DNA of 16,195 bases from Paludibacteraceae bacterium. GTDB taxonomy: Bacteria > Bacteroidota > Bacteroidia > Bacteroidales > Paludibacteraceae. Of the stretch, positions 14,521 to 16,195 are shown in pieces (positions within the stretch are counted from its first letter, which is position 1; each line of letters opens with the position of its first letter). A model generated the notes under the pieces. It did not search any database and was not told the DNA's origin. It saw nothing but the letters and a program-made list of their open reading frames with translations. The stretch spans positions 1 to 16,195 of the forward strand of contig JAFZEQ010000026.1 of the NCBI GenBank assembly GCA_017560605.1, in the 5' to 3' direction. Position numbers and translations under genes: made by a program.

Positions 14521-16195
14521 GCTGCGCGGCAGATGTCGCATGTTCCACATACTAGGGCGTCGTTTTCTCCGAAGTATGCCAGCATCACTTGCGAGCGGCA
14601 GTAGTGTTTGTTTTCCGCGTACTCCACCATGGCTTTCAATTTGTTTGCGTAGTGGTTTTTGCGTTGCTTGTAAAATTCTTGTGGTATGCGTATTTCAGCT
14701 TGTCTGTTTACGCTCAGTCTCAGCACGTTAGCTTTGGTCCGAGGTACGTAGTCGATGATACGTTTCTGTGCCAGTGCTACCAGTTCCTGATGCCTATCAT
14801 CCAGCTTATGCACGTATTGTAGTTCTGTAAATATTCCAGTGTACTCGCGCATTAGGTGTTCCACTATGCTGTTCTCTTCTTCGTTCAGTCGGTATTCTTC
14901 TAGTTCTCGCCGTGTTACGCGAAGACGCACGCGCGGTTGTATCTCTTGTTCTTCGTCAAAACTAAAATACCCCATTTGACTCAGTAGGTGTAGGGCAGAG
15001 TAGGTGGATAACACAGGCAGATGCATCTTCTTGCATAAGTCAAACATATCAATGAAGAACGTTGCTCCTTGTCCGCTGTCAGCTCCTACGCCTAGGTAAT
15101 TGCAGGTTTTGTGATACACGTTATGCAGTGTCTCTTCGTCGGGGTAGTTATCGGCTATGCGCTTGCGAGCTTTAGTCTTGTCGCTTGGATCGTATAGCAG
15201 TACGGCAAAGGCTTTCTGCTCGTCTCGTCCAGCTCGTCCTGCTTCCTGGAAGTACGCTTCTATCGTATCCGGCAGATCATGGTGTATCACTACCCGCACA
15301 TCTGACTTATCAATTCCCATGCCAAACGCATTCGTCGCTACAATCACACGAGTCCCCTCGCCTTTATACTTCTTCCACGCTTCCTGCTTTTCTGAGCGCT
15401 CTTTGCTGCTCAATCCTGCGTGATAGAAGTCTGCGCTGATGCCTGTCTCGTGTAGGTAGGCGGCCAATTCTTGTGTGCGTTGGCGGTTGCGTACATATAC
15501 GATGGCGCTGCCAGGCACACGATTGAGGATGTGCACTATCTCATCGGATTTCTTGTTGCTCTCGCGCACAATATAACTAATGTTCTCGCGTGCAAAACTC
15601 TTGCGTAGTACATTCTTTTCTCTAAATGCCAATCGCTCTTGTATATCATCCACCACCTCGGGTGTAGCAGTCGCGGTTAGAGCGAGGATAGGCACCGAGG
15701 ACTGTGGAAATGTTTCATGCTGCTTTGCCGCTTGTTTCATGCGCTCTGCGCTTGTTTCATGATTGGAACTTTGAAACTTTGAAACTTTGAAACTCTTTAT
15801 TAAATCCCGGATTTCCGCGATTCTAAGATAACTCGGCCTAAAATCATATCCCCATTGGGATATGCAATGGGCTTCGTCCACGGCTATTAGGCATATAGGC
15901 AGGCGGGCTAATCGCTCGCGGAACTCCTCTGACTCCAGTCGCTCGGGCGACACATATGGGAATCGGTATGGTCCCCACATGCAGTTATCCAAGGCTGCTT
16001 TCTGCTGCTCGTAGCTCATACCTGTGTAGATGGCTGCGGCACGAATGTCGCGTCGGCGAAGGTTCTCCACCTGGTCTTTCATCAGGGCGATGAGAGGCGT
16101 GATGACAAGACATAAACCTTCCATAGCGTGGGTGGGCACTTGAAAGCATAGGCTCTTGCCACCACCCGTAGGCATTAGTGCCAGGGTGTCGCGAC
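14502..16195 (-). CDS. recQ: RecQ family ATP-dependent DNA helicase, 5' end beyond window
   Basis: A 3'-5' superfamily 2 helicase for recombination and repair. The frame is open to the right edge; codons before the ATG at 16175 read RDTLAL, the normal RecQ context, so that ATG is internal and the true start lies outside. Counting from it: Walker A GGGKS 4-8, DEAH 100-103, LTATATP 166-172, QEAGRAGRD 310-318. The C-terminal part places the winged-helix-like region first and the four-cysteine zinc motif last (C526, C543, C546, C549), unlike E. coli RecQ, where zinc binding comes directly after the helicase; no HRDC domain follows. Residues 127-160 are a repeat-encoded insertion of about 30 residues between DEAH and TATATP, where relatives have only a few. 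The gene leads a group with the membrane transporter and trmN6. Confidence 0.94.
   Translation of the reverse strand, partial: RDTLALMPTGGGKSLCFQVPTHAMEGLCLVITPLIALMKDQVENLRRRDIRAAAIYTGMSYEQQKAALDNCMWGPYRFPYVSPERLESEEFRERLARLPICLIAVDEAHCISQWGYDFRPSYLRIAEIRDLIKSFKVSKFQSSNHETSAERMKQAAKQHETFPQSSVPILALTATATPEVVDDIQERLAFREKNVLRKSFARENISYIVRESNKKSDEIVHILNRVPGSAIVYVRNRQRTQELAAYLHETGISADFYHAGLSSKERSEKQEAWKKYKGEGTRVIVATNAFGMGIDKSDVRVVIHHDLPDTIEAYFQEAGRAGRDEQKAFAVLLYDPSDKTKARKRIADNYPDEETLHNVYHKTCNYLGVGADSGQGATFFIDMFDLCKKMHLPVLSTYSALHLLSQMGYFSFDEEQEIQPRVRLRVTRRELEEYRLNEEENSIVEHLMREYTGIFTELQYVHKLDDRHQELVALAQKRIIDYVPRTKANVLRLSVNRQAEIRIPQEFYKQRKNHYANKLKAMVEYAENKHYCRSQVMLAYFGENDALVCGTCDICRAALNTKH
15696..15797. 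repeat. Repeat-rich insertion within recQ
   Basis: This stretch holds three copies of TGTTTCATG (15711, 15733, 15753; 22 and 20 bp apart) and three perfect 8-bp AACTTTGA units (15767-15790) with a partial fourth. GTTTCA and TGAAAC are reverse complements, so the two halves can pair. The stretch encodes residues 127-160 of the visible RecQ fragment, a polar segment rich in K, Q, S and H. Confidence 0.85.

Noticed and set aside
16175..16195. RecQ starting at the ATG at 16175
   Set aside because: The frame upstream reads RDTLAL, the conserved residues before the Walker A motif, so the gene continues beyond the window.

Overview
The window looks like a chromosomal segment of a Bacteroidales bacterium, probably an uncultured gut-type lineage. 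This rests on four things: the gene order dut / TPR protein / DUF4292 lipoprotein / EnvC-like protein, promoter elements of the Bacteroidetes type (TTTG, about 20 nt, TAnnTTTG), gene families typical of the phylum (short RecQ with a C-terminal zinc motif, Ig-like lipoprotein beginning CANRG, DPP-IV-like S9 peptidase), and AT-rich leaders without clear Shine-Dalgarno sites. I cannot name the genus. I see no prophage, CRISPR array, insertion sequence, rRNA or tRNA.

Layout. (1) Positions 1-4823, minus strand: a tightly packed seven-gene operon read right to left: lipid kinase, dUTPase (dut), TPR protein, DUF4292 lipoprotein, EnvC-like protein, FKBP-type prolyl isomerase lipoprotein, and a Rieske-like lipoprotein cut by the window edge. 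Genes overlap or lie within 30 bp of each other. A well-formed promoter is at 4909-4940. (2) 4824-5387: a 564-bp AT-rich divergent intergenic region with promoters facing both ways. (3) 5388-12912, plus strand: a six-gene run of DPP-IV-like peptidase, FucP-type sugar transporter, ROK hexokinase, polysaccharide deacetylase, Ig-like lipoprotein and PnuC-type vitamin transporter, ending at a small hairpin at 12969-12986. (4) 12985-16195, minus strand: recQ (5' end outside the window), then a DsbD/ArsG-like membrane protein with histidine/cysteine-rich segments, then trmN6, converging on pnuC.

The left operon mixes nucleotide hygiene (Dut) with envelope functions: lipid kinase, EnvC-like amidase activator, and three lipoproteins of which one is a foldase. 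The rightward run pairs hexose import with hexose phosphorylation, led by a periplasmic dipeptidyl peptidase. The other members are linked only by position.

Most genes are ordinary core genes of the phylum. The least ordinary signal is a set of short tandem repeats (7-10 bp units) at gene junctions, several containing or starting at stop codons (7431-7469, 12931-12966, 14486-14520), and a related repeat-rich stretch inside recQ (15696-15797) that adds about 30 residues in frame between helicase motifs II and III. I found no convincing new multi-gene system.
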